A DNA stretch of 64,000 nucleotides from an uncultured Bacillota bacterium. Its GTDB lineage: Bacteria; Bacillota_I; Bacilli_A; RFN20; CAG-631. The notes under the pieces were generated by a model. It had not been told where the DNA came from. It saw only the letters and a list, made by a program, of their open reading frames with translations, and did no database searches. Every line of letters begins with the position of its first letter. The stretch's first letter is position 1. The stretch is from positions 1 to 64,000 of the forward strand of contig CABUID010000010.1 of the NCBI GenBank assembly GCA_902491575.1. Reading direction: 5' to 3'. A program made the translations under genes and the position numbers. Shown piece after piece: positions 32,640-41,807 of this stretch.

Positions 32640-34856
32640 ATGAAAAACTTTTATAAGTTCATTTTGGTTTTTATATTATCGTTTTTAGCGGTCTTTTATA
32701 ATTTTGATAGTTTAAATATCATTTTAGCTGTTCCGCTTTTAGCTTTCTTTATGTTTAATGGGATTACATCCTTTGTAGTTTCTTTAGGCGGATTAGCTGC
32801 TGGTTCATTAACTTATTATATTATGAATAATGATTATGTTAATGTTATTTTCTTATTACTAGGTTTATGCTTTTACTTTTTAGTTTATCATATCAGTTTA
32901 CTTTTCCATAAAAAATTGATTTTAAACTATGTGAGTTCTTGCATCTTATCGATTACTATTACCTATTTAATTTATAGTATAAGTAATAATGTTTTTAATG
33001 TATACCATTTTATATTAGCCTTTTTACTTGGTTGTGTCATTAGTTTATTATTCGCCTTTTTATTAAAAAAGTTTTCATTTTATTTATTCACTTATCAAGA
33101 CGAATACACTCCTGTATTGCTTATTTCTTTAACCATTACTTACTTATCTTTGTTTTCACAATTAATGGAAAAGGAGATATTTAGGTATCTTTCTTTATTT
33201 GTCATTTTATTGACAAGTTTAATTTTTGCTTTAAAAAGCAAATTATTAAATGTTCTTAGTTTTAATAGTTTAATCATTTTAATAGGATTATTATACAATC
33301 TTCCAATGCTTTATGAATATGTTTATTTAGTCTTACCTATTAGTGTTTGTTTATGTCTTAACAAAACAAAATATAATTATTTAAATTCATTGTTGGTTTT
33401 AGCTTGTTTTATTATTGTTTATTTATTAAAAGATATTTCCAATTTAAATTATTATTTAATTATAAGTATTAGTATTCCTCTTTTATTACTGTTTGTTCAT
33501 AAAAAAGATTATTCTGTTAATGAAAATCAGTATTATAAGCAATATGTCAAAAACAAAAACGAAATGCTCTTTCAATTAAAAAATTTTCAAAATATGTTTT
33601 TAACTTTAAGTGAAAATTTTAAAAAATCTAGACAAACTCGTATTTTAACAAAAGCAAAAGAAGAAGTTTTTGATACTTTATGTAAAGATTGTCCTGAAAT
33701 GGAAAATTGCCATAAAAAAGGCAAACATCTTTTATTAAATTACATTCGTGATTCATTAAATGATGAATTAGATGACAATAAAATACGCTATATTAAGCAA
33801 AATTGTATAAAACAAGAAGCATATTTTACTTTACTTGATAAATTTACAAGTTCTTATCTCATTAATAATTATCAAAAAGAAGAAGAAGCAAGAATGAAAG
33901 AAATTATTGCAGCAGATTTTTTTAGTTTTTCGAAAATAATGGAACAATGTAGTATTACTTTTAATAATGATAAATTAATACTAGCAAATAATTTTTATAA
34001 AAATTTACATCATGTTTTACAAAACTATCAATATGACGTTTTATTTATTAATAATCATTCTACAGAAGATAAATATCAATTTGATATAGCGATTAAAGAT
34101 ATTACGATTAAAGAAATCGAAAGTACATTATTGCCTTTAATTGATGAAACACTTCAAACAAATATGAGAATTACTCGAATAGATACCGCCACCTTATCTT
34201 CTTCCTATTTTATCGTTTCTATCAGTGAAATAGAAAATATAAAAATTGAATATGCCTATAAGCAATCCAATGAAGATATCAAAGCAAATGGTGATAGCGT
34301 TGCATCGCTATGCGAAAATAAATTTTTCTTTTTTGCATTATCCGATGGAATGGGAAATGGTATGGATGCAAATGAAGAAAGTAAATTTACCATTGATACT
34401 GTCATGTCAATGTTAAAAACAAATATGGATGTAAAAACTACAATTAATATTGCTAATGATATCATTCAATTGAAAAATGATTTTGAAAGTTATACCACTT
34501 TAGATTTATTAGCTATTGATATGAAAAAGAAAATTGCTTCTTTTTATAAACTAGGAGCATTCAATGCTTACATCATTCGTAATCATCAAGTTACAGAAGT
34601 AAATAATTTTGCTTTACCTCTTGGAATAATTGATAGTGTGAATCCATCTGCTTCTTCTTATAAAATCGAAAAAAATGATATTATCATAATGTGTAGCGAT
34701 GGAATGATTGATGATACGAATAAAAGTATTATTTCTATTCTTGAAGATATTGAAATGGATTCTCCGACTGTTATTTGTAATACTCTTTTTTCACATTTAA
34801 TTGATATTAGACAAAATTCAGACGATGCAACTTTAGCAGTCATTACAATAAAATAA
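32640..34856 (+). CDS. spoIIE: Stage II sporulation protein E (PP2C phosphatase)
   Basis: 738-aa protein: about ten N-terminal membrane helices (residues 1-285), a central cytoplasmic region with a Cys cluster (CKDCPEMENC near 345), and a C-terminal PP2C phosphatase domain (about 540-738) with FFALSDGMGNGMDANEESK near 565 and MCSDGMIDD near 683. SpoIIE dephosphorylates the anti-anti-sigma factor SpoIIAA, releasing sigma-F in the forespore, and interacts with the division machinery. Architecture and position after yabQ match Bacillus. CGAGGTGAATAATAA precedes the ATG. Together with the 0A-box promoter upstream it argues that the organism can initiate sporulation. Confidence 0.93.
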   Translation: MKNFYKFILVFILSFLAVFYNFDSLNIILAVPLLAFFMFNGITSFVVSLGGLAAGSLTYYIMNNDYVNVIFLLLGLCFYFLVYHISLLFHKKLILNYVSSCILSITITYLIYSISNNVFNVYHFILAFLLGCVISLLFAFLLKKFSFYLFTYQDEYTPVLLISLTITYLSLFSQLMEKEIFRYLSLFVILLTSLIFALKSKLLNVLSFNSLIILIGLLYNLPMLYEYVYLVLPISVCLCLNKTKYNYLNSLLVLACFIIVYLLKDISNLNYYLIISISIPLLLLFVHKKDYSVNENQYYKQYVKNKNEMLFQLKNFQNMFLTLSENFKKSRQTRILTKAKEEVFDTLCKDCPEMENCHKKGKHLLLNYIRDSLNDELDDNKIRYIKQNCIKQEAYFTLLDKFTSSYLINNYQKEEEARMKEIIAADFFSFSKIMEQCSITFNNDKLILANNFYKNLHHVLQNYQYDVLFINNHSTEDKYQFDIAIKDITIKEIESTLLPLIDETLQTNMRITRIDTATLSSSYFIVSISEIENIKIEYAYKQSNEDIKANGDSVASLCENKFFFFALSDGMGNGMDANEESKFTIDTVMSMLKTNMDVKTTINIANDIIQLKNDFESYTTLDLLAIDMKKKIASFYKLGAFNAYIIRNHQVTEVNNFALPLGIIDSVNPSASSYKIEKNDIIIMCSDGMIDDTNKSIISILEDIEMDSPTVICNTLFSHLIDIRQNSDDATLAVITIK

Positions 34857-34926
34857 TAAAAAAATATTACAGAAACAGATTCGACTAATTTTTATTGAAA
34901 AAAACTTTAAAATTATGTAGAATAGG

Positions 34927-34960
34927 ATTGCAAAATTTTAATCATAGTTTTGCAATTTTT
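34927..34960 (+). terminator. Intrinsic terminator after spoIIE
   Basis: ATTGCAAAA/TTTTGCAAT 9-bp stem (34927-34935 and 34948-34956) followed by TTTTT. Confidence 0.75.
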
Positions 34961-35010
34961 AAAATTATAATGCTTGATAAATTAAGATTAAAAGTTTATC
35001 TTCATTATTT

Positions 35011-35090
35011 GTCCGTGTAGCTCAGCTGGATAGAGCACCGCCCTCCTAAGGCGGGTTTTGTCGGGAGTTCGAATCTCTTCACGGACGCCA
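35011..35090 (+). tRNA. tRNA-Arg (anticodon CCU)
   Basis: Cloverleaf read by eye: acceptor GTCCGTG/CACGGAC, D-arm GCTC...GAGC, anticodon stem CCGCC/GGCGG with loop CTCCTAA (anticodon CCT in DNA, reads AGG), T-loop TTCGAAT and an encoded CCA end. The variable region (GTTTTGTC) is 8 nt, longer than the usual 4-5 of a class I tRNA, and the T stem contains two G-T pairs; otherwise canonical. It lies between spoIIE and a lipoprotein gene and is followed by an intrinsic terminator. Confidence 0.92.
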
Positions 35091-35103
35091 ATATAATACA
35101 TTT

Positions 35104-35136
35104 GTCTTGATTCTAAAAGGTTTCAAGACTTTTTTA
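35104..35136 (+). terminator. Intrinsic terminator of the tRNA gene
   Basis: GTCTTGA/TCAAGAC stem (35104-35110 and 35123-35129) followed by TTTTTT. Confidence 0.8.
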
Positions 35137-35351
35137 TTCACCTAAACTGTTGATTTAAATCTACAATTTGATTTACGAAGTGATTATTTTGTGAGAAATA
35201 TTAAAGTAAAAGGAAAAACATTAATATAATTGGTATGAATGAAAATAATTATATTCTTTTAATAGATATTGCTAAAATAGCTTAACTATTTTTTTAAATT
35301 TAATTACTTTGAATGAAATAATGCCATTTATTTCTTATCCTTTATAAGAAA
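35137..35351. other. Intergenic stretch, nothing recognised
   Basis: The region between the tRNA terminator and the promoter of the nuclease-lipoprotein gene is AT-rich and holds no open frame of note, repeat or clear structure. Confidence 0.6.
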
Positions 35352-35380
35352 TTGATATTTCAATACGCTTAAGTTATAAT
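35352..35380 (+). promoter_or_regulatory. Sigma-A promoter of the nuclease lipoprotein gene
   Basis: TTGATA (35352-35357), 17-bp spacer, perfect TATAAT (35375-35380), 28 bases before the ATG. Confidence 0.75.
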
Positions 35381-35408
35381 ATGTCCGTATTTATGAAAGG
35401 AGAATCTT

Positions 35409-37178
35409 ATGAAAAAAATTTTAAAACTATTTCTTATAGTATTTTTAACACTTGGTTTAGCGTCTTGTAATCAAAAGACAGAAACTTATAACTTTCAATG
35501 TGAAGTAGAGGGTAGTGGTAGTGTCTATGGAACAACAAATGGAAAATACTTAAAGGATACAAAAATAACCATAACAGCAACTCCAAATGATAATTTTGAT
35601 TTTGTTGGATGGTATGAAGTTGAAACTAAAGTTAGTGAAAATTCGACCTATGAATTCAATATAACAAAAGATACTCATTTGATTGCTAAATTTGTTTCAA
35701 ATCTTCCTCCACTAGAAGAATATAACTTCTCGGTTGTAGTCGAAGGAGAAGGAAAGGTTGAAGGAACTGAAAATGGGACTTATACCGAAAACTCTTTGAT
35801 TTCTTTAAACGCTTATCCTGAGACAGGTTATCGCTTTGGTGGTTTTTATGAAGGAACAAATTTATTGAATAAAAATTCAAATTATTCATTTGAAATCACA
35901 AAAGACATCATCGTTATTGCTAAATTTGTTGAAAATAGCAATTTAGATGAGGACACAATTTCTTTAAGGTGGCAACACAATTTCCTTCAAGATGATTTTA
36001 ATGCCTCAGTAACTTCAAATGTTCCAGCAGGTACATCAAAAGTAATTAATGGTCTATCTTGGGAATATTCACTTATACGTTTTCTTGGTCAATCTTCTGA
36101 AGGTGTTCAAATAGGCAGTAACAAGAATCCTCACAATGTTGATCCATTTGTTATGAGTTTTGTTTTCCCTGGTGATGTTGAATTAGTTTCTTATAGTCTT
36201 AATTTTAAAGGTTCTGGAAATCCAGTGGCGCAAGTAAACTTTTCAGATTTTAGTGTTGAGCATGCCGCAACTTCAACATTATCTGAATATACATCGACAG
36301 ATATTATGGTCGTTGGAGATACTTTGTCCTTTTCTTTCTTGGTAGGTTCTAAAGCTTTCTATCTTTATTCTTTAGAATTTGAAATTAATGCACCTACTTC
36401 CTATGGTCTTGACTTAACAGATGATTTTGGGAATCATGATTCCATAAAACCTGTTGTTCCTGGTCAAGGCGATATTCCCGAAACAAATTATACACTAATT
36501 AGTAAAGAAGATTATTATCGTGATGTTAATCTTCAATTAGAAGGAAATGATTTAAGAGTAGCTTTAAATCAAAAAATCTCTCAAATGACAAAAATTTCTT
36601 ATAAGAGAGCCACTGCCATTATGTGTTATACCGATGAAAGTATTGACAAAAAAGGTTATGTTTATGGTATGTATGATGGGGATTATATGGTAGCAAGTCC
36701 TACCGGTATTTGGAACAAGGAACATGTTTGGTCATGGAGTTTGATTAAAGAAACAGAAACGCAACAACGTCCTGATGACAATGCTAATCAAGGTTCAGAT
36801 ATTCATAATCTTCGTATTACTTGTCAAATTGTAAATGGTTTGCATGGAAATAAATACTATGATAATACGACGACTGAACAATTTTTCTTTCCAAATATTA
36901 CAGATATGAATCCTACTGCTCATGAAAATCAAGGAGATCATCGTGGCGATGTAGCTAGAATCCTTTTCTATATGTATACACGTTATACATATTTGAATTT
37001 AGTGGACGAATGGACAGATGCTTTAATGACAATTGGTAAACTTTCTACTTTAAAAGAATGGAATGAGCTTGATCCTGTAGATGAATTTGAAATTCAAAGA
37101 AATAATCGTATTTATGAATATCAAGGAAATCGTAATCCATTTATTGATTATCCAGAATTAGTTAATCAAATTATTTAA
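35409..37178 (+). CDS. Secreted lipoprotein nuclease, endonuclease I family with InlB-like repeats
   Basis: 589-aa protein. A lipoprotein signal ends in LASC (Cys 20). Two consecutive InlB/Listeria-Bacteroides-type repeats follow (about residues 27-95 and 104-173; GWYEVETKVSENSTYEF and GGFYEGTNLLNKNSNYSF, each ending IAKFV), then a beta-rich middle domain (about 180-350), then a C-terminal endonuclease I domain (about 365-589) with GIWNKEHVWSWS, DIHNLRITC, NQGDHRGDVARILFYM and QGNRNPFIDYPEL. The family are extracellular or surface DNases/RNases; the His of the KEHVW and the Asn/Asp/His set of the later motifs are its active-site residues. Probably used to digest environmental nucleic acid. 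AAAGGAG precedes the ATG and the gene is monocistronic. Confidence 0.88.
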   Translation: MKKILKLFLIVFLTLGLASCNQKTETYNFQCEVEGSGSVYGTTNGKYLKDTKITITATPNDNFDFVGWYEVETKVSENSTYEFNITKDTHLIAKFVSNLPPLEEYNFSVVVEGEGKVEGTENGTYTENSLISLNAYPETGYRFGGFYEGTNLLNKNSNYSFEITKDIIVIAKFVENSNLDEDTISLRWQHNFLQDDFNASVTSNVPAGTSKVINGLSWEYSLIRFLGQSSEGVQIGSNKNPHNVDPFVMSFVFPGDVELVSYSLNFKGSGNPVAQVNFSDFSVEHAATSTLSEYTSTDIMVVGDTLSFSFLVGSKAFYLYSLEFEINAPTSYGLDLTDDFGNHDSIKPVVPGQGDIPETNYTLISKEDYYRDVNLQLEGNDLRVALNQKISQMTKISYKRATAIMCYTDESIDKKGYVYGMYDGDYMVASPTGIWNKEHVWSWSLIKETETQQRPDDNANQGSDIHNLRITCQIVNGLHGNKYYDNTTTEQFFFPNITDMNPTAHENQGDHRGDVARILFYMYTRYTYLNLVDEWTDALMTIGKLSTLKEWNELDPVDEFEIQRNNRIYEYQGNRNPFIDYPELVNQII

Positions 37179-37189
37179 AATGATAATAT

Positions 37190-37242
37190 AAAAGCACACA
37201 TTTAATTTACTATGATTTAGTAGTTAAATGAGGTGCTTTTTT
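37190..37242 (+). terminator. Intrinsic terminator of the nuclease lipoprotein gene
   Basis: AAAGCAC (37191-37197) with TTTAA extends into a long imperfect stem pairing with TTAAATGAGGTGCTTT, followed by TTTT. Confidence 0.7.
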
Positions 37243-37439
37243 ATATATAACTTATTATTTTAAAATCAAAGTATTACAAAAAAATAGTTACATTACTCTT
37301 TTTATTCAAAGTGGCAAGTCATTCTTTTAGAAGTGACTTATTTTATGTAATCATTTAAATAAACATCTCTTACGATTCAAAATTTAAAAATTTCATCCAA
37401 AAAAGACTTTTTTCAATACAAATCAAAATATAATCTCTG

Positions 37440-38156
37440 TTATTTCCATGGCCTTCCGCTATCAAGATAGCCATGCTCTGCCCAATACTTCCCATCGAGA
37501 TATTCAGAGTCTTTTTTATGCAGTGATTTTTGCATCATACGACAAAAAGAAAATTTAAATTTTGTAATCAAGTTTGTATGTGCAGGTTTTGTATAATCTA
37601 TATAAGCGAATTTTCGAGAGAGCTTTTTTATTTTTCTTGTAAGTTCTTCTTGCTTTTTTTCAGTGAGTTTATCCCAAACAATATCTCCCATTAATGCTCC
37701 AGTAAATATTCCGATTTTAGATATTCCCCACCAAGATAAACTATGTTTGATGTCCTTCGCCGCAGATTTTGCTCCTGCACCTAAGCATTGTGTAATAATT
37801 ACTGCCCTCTTTTGAAACATCTCTGGCGCAGGACGGTGTGGCATCCAACGATAAGCAAAATGATCGAGAAACACTTTCATTGCACCCGTAGCGTGAAACA
37901 CATATGCAGGAGAGGTCATTACAATCAAATCTGCTTCTAAAAGCGATTTATCAATTTTTTGAATGTATTCTGCATCTTTGCAAGTGTTTTCACCTTTTAC
38001 TATACAACTGATACAGCCTTTACAGAAATTAGGGCAATCTTTTGGAAGATAAAATTCTGTAATACTTGCTTTATCCTTAAACTCTGCTAAAAATATCTCT
38101 TTTAAGTGATAAGTTACACCATGTTTTTCAGTTCCATTTATGATAGTAATATTCAT
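37440..38156 (-). CDS. Flavodoxin-like NAD(P)H-dependent oxidoreductase
   Basis: 238-aa protein with a flavodoxin fold: INGTEKHGVTYHL (6-18, flavin phosphate region), then the Cys cluster C41-x3-C45-x2-C48-x2-C51-x7-C59, SPAYVFHATGAMKVFLDHF (about 82-100), TQCLGAGA. The cluster resembles that of iron-sulphur flavoproteins and of some NADPH-dependent FMN reductases. It is 3 bases downstream of a TetR-type regulator, on the same transcript. The base composition of this pair looks higher in GC than the neighbours (inference by eye), which suggests horizontal acquisition. Likely role: reduction of quinones or xenobiotics, unproven. Confidence 0.85.
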   Translation of the reverse strand: MNITIINGTEKHGVTYHLKEIFLAEFKDKASITEFYLPKDCPNFCKGCISCIVKGENTCKDAEYIQKIDKSLLEADLIVMTSPAYVFHATGAMKVFLDHFAYRWMPHRPAPEMFQKRAVIITQCLGAGAKSAAKDIKHSLSWWGISKIGIFTGALMGDIVWDKLTEKKQEELTRKIKKLSRKFAYIDYTKPAHTNLITKFKFSFCRMMQKSLHKKDSEYLDGKYWAEHGYLDSGRPWK

Positions 38157-38159
38157 TTT

Positions 38160-38732
38160 CTATACCTCCAAAATATCGTGAAGAATTTGAGTATGCCATG
38201 CTTTGCGGTTTTCTTTTTTCGTTAAATCTATATCCATTAGTTTTGATACTGTTTCATATCGTAGAAACATTTGCTGCATAACCGTTATTAGACAAAATGT
38301 TTTTCTTTTGATACTGGATTCATCAAGGTCAGGACGACAAGCTGCGACAAGTGGTAAATATGCCCTATAAGTTCTATTGGTATTATCATTGTCTTTTGGC
38401 GTTTTCATATCGGTAAGAACAGAAATCCTGGATACGGCATAATGTTCAAACAAAAAATCAAGTGTCATATTTCCAAGATACTCTAATTTTTCAAAAGAAG
38501 TCAGTTTTTCTGTTGCCTTTTGAACATTTTGAAACTTCTCAATCGTTTTATTTATTATACGCTCTACGCATTGCTCAATCAGTTTATCTTTGTTTTCAAA
38601 ATGATAATTCACAAGTCCTAAACCTACACCCGCTCTTTTACATATCTCACGAACCGTAATTTCCTCTAAATTTTCACCTTTTTCTTCAATGAGTTTCGTT
38701 GTTTCCTGAATGATTATTTCTTTATTATCCAT
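38160..38732 (-). CDS. TetR-family transcriptional regulator
   Basis: 190-aa protein with an N-terminal helix-turn-helix (about residues 20-48, EITVREICKRAGVGLGLVNYHFENKDKLIE region) and a ligand-binding helical domain. The longest open frame begins at 38786, but ATG 38732 is preferred: GGAGGGG lies upstream and the N-terminal 18 residues of the longer form would run through the operator. It precedes the oxidoreductase gene and is followed by 3 bases. Two inverted repeats overlap the promoter, consistent with autorepression relieved by an inducer. Confidence 0.9.
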   Translation of the reverse strand: MDNKEIIIQETTKLIEEKGENLEEITVREICKRAGVGLGLVNYHFENKDKLIEQCVERIINKTIEKFQNVQKATEKLTSFEKLEYLGNMTLDFLFEHYAVSRISVLTDMKTPKDNDNTNRTYRAYLPLVAACRPDLDESSIKRKTFCLITVMQQMFLRYETVSKLMDIDLTKKENRKAWHTQILHDILEV

Positions 38733-38746
38733 ATTATACCCCTCCA

Positions 38747-38794
38747 TTGAACAATGTTCAAAACTATTATACTGAACGATGTTCAAAAAATCAA
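38747..38794 (-). promoter_or_regulatory. tetR promoter with two operator palindromes
   Basis: On the minus strand TTGATT (38789-38794), 17-bp spacer, TATAAT (38766-38771). Palindrome TGAAC-GAT-GTTCA (38773-38785) lies inside the spacer and TTGAACA-A-TGTTCAA (38747-38761) lies just downstream of the -10. Both share the TGAAC/GTTCA arms, about 25 bp centre to centre. This is the layout of an autorepressed TetR promoter. Confidence 0.8.
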
Positions 38795-38926
38795 GTCTAT
38801 AACATGAATTTTCTTCATAATCTTCCTATTTAAGTATGAATATATTTTGAAACATATCATTATTTAACTCTTATCAAAAGATTACACATTTTTAGAAATT
38901 CCTCAAAAAGAAAAGCGACAAAGATT

Positions 38927-39172
38927 TTACTCTTTATCGCTAAAGACTTTACAAAGATGATTCCCTTGTTTGCAATTTTCGCCATTCATGTGGATTATCT
39001 TTTTTAGTTGCTTTCCAATCTTAACCCTTTTATGTATTTGCTCAGCTAAGCGAAGTAGCATATTTTGCGCCTGTTTTTCAATATTGACATGATAACTATT
39101 CAGTCGAAAGAATAGCGAGCAAAATAGTTTAAAAGATTCTTTTGCGGTTCTATAAATAGCATTGGTATCCAT
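38927..39172 (-). CDS. Hypothetical small protein
   Basis: I do not recognise this 81-aa basic, mostly helical protein (several Lys-rich helices, four Cys including two near the C-terminus in NCKQGNHLC). It lies between the TetR module and a lipoprotein gene and shares the somewhat higher GC of the TetR/oxidoreductase pair, so it may have arrived with it or be a fragment of a mobile gene. The ATG has no strong ribosome-binding site. May not be translated. Confidence 0.4.
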   Translation of the reverse strand: MDTNAIYRTAKESFKLFCSLFFRLNSYHVNIEKQAQNMLLRLAEQIHKRVKIGKQLKKIIHMNGENCKQGNHLCKVFSDKE

Positions 39173-39231
39173 AAGTTATAGGCTCTCGTTTTTGACTTTT
39201 AAATCAATTATTTTTCCTAATCATGATAATA

Positions 39232-39261
39232 AAAGAATGGATTTCTTTAAATCCATTCTTT
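39232..39261 (-). terminator. Intrinsic terminator of the 39290-41266 lipoprotein gene
   Basis: Perfect 13-bp stem AAAGAATGGATTT/AAATCCATTCTTT (39232-39244 and 39249-39261) followed on the minus strand by TTTT. Confidence 0.8.
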
Positions 39262-39289
39262 ATAACTAAATATTAAAAATTGAATTTCT

Positions 39290-41266
39290 TTAATCCATAC
39301 TTGTTGGATTATAAACCTCTCCAGCAGGACCATAACCAAATATTAAAGCCATTCCACTAGAGTAAGTACATAAATAATTTCCATTAAACATATTGTCTGT
39401 TAAAGATGTAATTGGATTTTGAAGTGCATCTAATAAATTCGTTCCATTAAAATAACTTGCCCCACCAGCAGATGTTTCAAAGATTGGAGCCCCATTTTTT
39501 AATAATAAATCATTATTGCATAAACCACTTACCATTGGATTTTCTTTTCCATAATTAAAAGTATAATGGGTATCTTCATTATCAATCTTTAACTCACCTG
39601 AAATTTTAGAAGCGGTAATACTTTCTGCACTTCCTGACTTATTTACGCAAATCAAATTAAATAATGTATTCGTTTTATCTGAATTACTCTTTAAGAAAGA
39701 GCGATTAGCAGGAGTAAAGATAGCATCTAAAGCTTTAATTTGTGGAACGAGTGCTGAAGCCCCTACAATTTTAAACCATCCTTCATCACCTGTTACATAG
39801 GATTGAATATTACTATTTTCGATAATGGTTTGCGGAGCATATCCTCCTTGACCATTATTATCATGACCTACATGATCTTGAATAATAACTGGTCCTCCAG
39901 CTCCAATAAATTCACTATTTTTAATTTTAACATTTTGACTTCCCCAATTATAGACAAAACTATTAAAATTATCATATGCACGGCAACTATCCATTGTATA
40001 AGGTTGGTTAGTTCTATTTGGCATATAGGAAATAAACCAACACTTTGTAATATTATTATAGGCTTTAAACTCAGGTCCCTCAATCTTATTCATAATTAAA
40101 CCACCTGATAAAGTTTCATTTTCTTGACGTGGTGAATTACCAACAAAATTGATATCATTAAACGAACTCGATGTTGTATCATCTCCTTCAACTCTAAACA
40201 AAGTCGCGTGAGAGATAATCGTATCTCCTTCAGCAGTAGGTTCTTTGCCATCACGTACAACTAAACTAATATTAGAAGCATCTATACTGAAATAATTACC
40301 ATAAAGATGGAAAGATTCATTACTACTTAATTCTCGGAAATACAAATTATTGTAATCTTTTAATGAACCTACTACACGGTTATAATCAATATCCGATTTG
40401 GATACTTCATCTTCCGAAAAGAAATACTGCGTTGGAATATCACTATTTTTTATAGAAATATTTTGTTGCAGAATCAAATTATTTGGATAATAATCTTCTA
40501 GCAAATCATTATTTTGTTTGAAAGAACTCCATATTTCTTGAGCACTTATAGTTTGATTAGAACTACTAGAACTTAAATTTGTTTTCGTATTATTTATATA
40601 AGCAAATTCTTTGGCATTATAAACATTATATCCATCAATGACATCTACTTCTACGCTCATTGTCCATTTATCAATATTAGCTTGTTGGTTTTCCGTTAAG
40701 CCTTCTGGTACCACTTCTATTTTAAATGTTTGATTGATTGCTTTTTCTGAAAAATCAATGAAACAATTTTCATAATCAATGCTATCCACATATTCTGAAC
40801 TTTCTTCAATAACAAATTGTTCATTTACTAACCGATATATTGTAATGGAAAACTCCCAAGTATCAATATCAATTTCATTGATTTCTTCTTTGATAGGGTC
40901 ATATTCAACAAATGTTAAATCAGGTTTGACACGAAAAGCATTGTCGTCTCCAACTTTATAGTCACGATCTAAAACTAAAAACTTTGCTTTTTCATTCAAT
41001 GTATTTCCAATTTTATTATTGCCATATTCAACAAAGGATTCTGGCATTGTCATTCCTGTCATCATAATCTTTTTATCGACATTTTCAGAAGAAGATATTT
41101 CAGAATTTTGACTTCCATTTATCGAAGAATCATTCCCTGAAGAAGGCTGGTTAGAGGGAGTAATAGAATCAGATTGATTGCCAGAATCACTATTATTGTG
41201 ATTTGAACATCCGACTATTAAACCTACAGCCGATAAGCATAATAGCCAATTCTTTATTTTTTTCAT
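39290..41266 (-). CDS. Surface lipoprotein, putative beta-helix
   Basis: 658-aa protein with lipobox LIVGC (Cys 20) followed by a Ser/Asn/Gln linker of about 40 residues. Residues about 310-520 contain regularly spaced short hydrophobic/Asn/Gly strands (NNITKCWF, NVKIKNSEF, TIIENSNI), reminiscent of right-handed parallel beta-helix proteins such as pectate lyases, but no catalytic motif is evident. It may be a polysaccharide-binding or degrading surface protein. A sigma-A promoter and terminator bracket the gene. Function unknown. Confidence 0.75.
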   Translation of the reverse strand: MKKIKNWLLCLSAVGLIVGCSNHNNSDSGNQSDSITPSNQPSSGNDSSINGSQNSEISSSENVDKKIMMTGMTMPESFVEYGNNKIGNTLNEKAKFLVLDRDYKVGDDNAFRVKPDLTFVEYDPIKEEINEIDIDTWEFSITIYRLVNEQFVIEESSEYVDSIDYENCFIDFSEKAINQTFKIEVVPEGLTENQQANIDKWTMSVEVDVIDGYNVYNAKEFAYINNTKTNLSSSSSNQTISAQEIWSSFKQNNDLLEDYYPNNLILQQNISIKNSDIPTQYFFSEDEVSKSDIDYNRVVGSLKDYNNLYFRELSSNESFHLYGNYFSIDASNISLVVRDGKEPTAEGDTIISHATLFRVEGDDTTSSSFNDINFVGNSPRQENETLSGGLIMNKIEGPEFKAYNNITKCWFISYMPNRTNQPYTMDSCRAYDNFNSFVYNWGSQNVKIKNSEFIGAGGPVIIQDHVGHDNNGQGGYAPQTIIENSNIQSYVTGDEGWFKIVGASALVPQIKALDAIFTPANRSFLKSNSDKTNTLFNLICVNKSGSAESITASKISGELKIDNEDTHYTFNYGKENPMVSGLCNNDLLLKNGAPIFETSAGGASYFNGTNLLDALQNPITSLTDNMFNGNYLCTYSSGMALIFGYGPAGEVYNPTSMD

Positions 41267-41286
41267 ATAATTTCACCTCGAGAAAT

Positions 41287-41314
41287 ATTATATCACATCT
41301 ATTTTGTTTGTCAA
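41287..41314 (-). promoter_or_regulatory. Sigma-A promoter of the 39290-41266 lipoprotein
   Basis: On the minus strand perfect TTGACA (41309-41314), 16-bp spacer, perfect TATAAT (41287-41292). Confidence 0.75.
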
Positions 41315-41348
41315 TTTACACCAAATTTGCTACCATTATTGGTTAATT

Positions 41349-41795
41349 TTATCCAAAATCACCGATAATTATTTTAATTCTTAAACGTGCTCCATGACCA
41401 TCTGCAGCCTTTACATTGATAATCATGGTAACCGGTTCATAAAAAGTTAAAGAAGCCGTATAGTCGGAATTGACTGTCAAAACGACAATGCTTTCATCAA
41501 ATTTATCCGTTTCATACATATAATTCAAAGCATTATTTGTTACATTATTAGGCAATGCCTGACATTTTAATTCTACTTTCATGCCTAATGTAAAACTCAA
41601 CAAAGTAATTACACCATCGGCATTTCTTTTTTCTTTTTCCTCTTCTGTATATTCTTTGTAGGTTTCAGAATGACAAACAACCTCAGTCGCATATACAACA
41701 GGATTATAAATATGTAATTTTTGACCAAATAGTCCAACAACGATAATGGCCACAATATAAACGATACCAATCGAAATAATCACCGATTTCTTCAT
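41349..41795 (-). CDS. Membrane-anchored exported protein, ABC operon
   Basis: 148-aa protein with one N-terminal membrane segment (about 5-25) and an extracytoplasmic domain of about 120 residues with a likely beta-rich fold. Two Cys (in VVCHS and LKCQ) may form a disulphide. I do not recognise a family. It is the last of three genes, 12 bases after the ABC permease gene, so it is probably an accessory part of that transporter, for example a partner on the outer face of the membrane. Confidence 0.65.
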   Translation of the reverse strand: MKKSVIISIGIVYIVAIIVVGLFGQKLHIYNPVVYATEVVCHSETYKEYTEEEKEKRNADGVITLLSFTLGMKVELKCQALPNNVTNNALNYMYETDKFDESIVVLTVNSDYTASLTFYEPVTMIINVKAADGHGARLRIKIIIGDFG

Positions 41796-41807
41796 TGCTT
41801 ATCCCTC

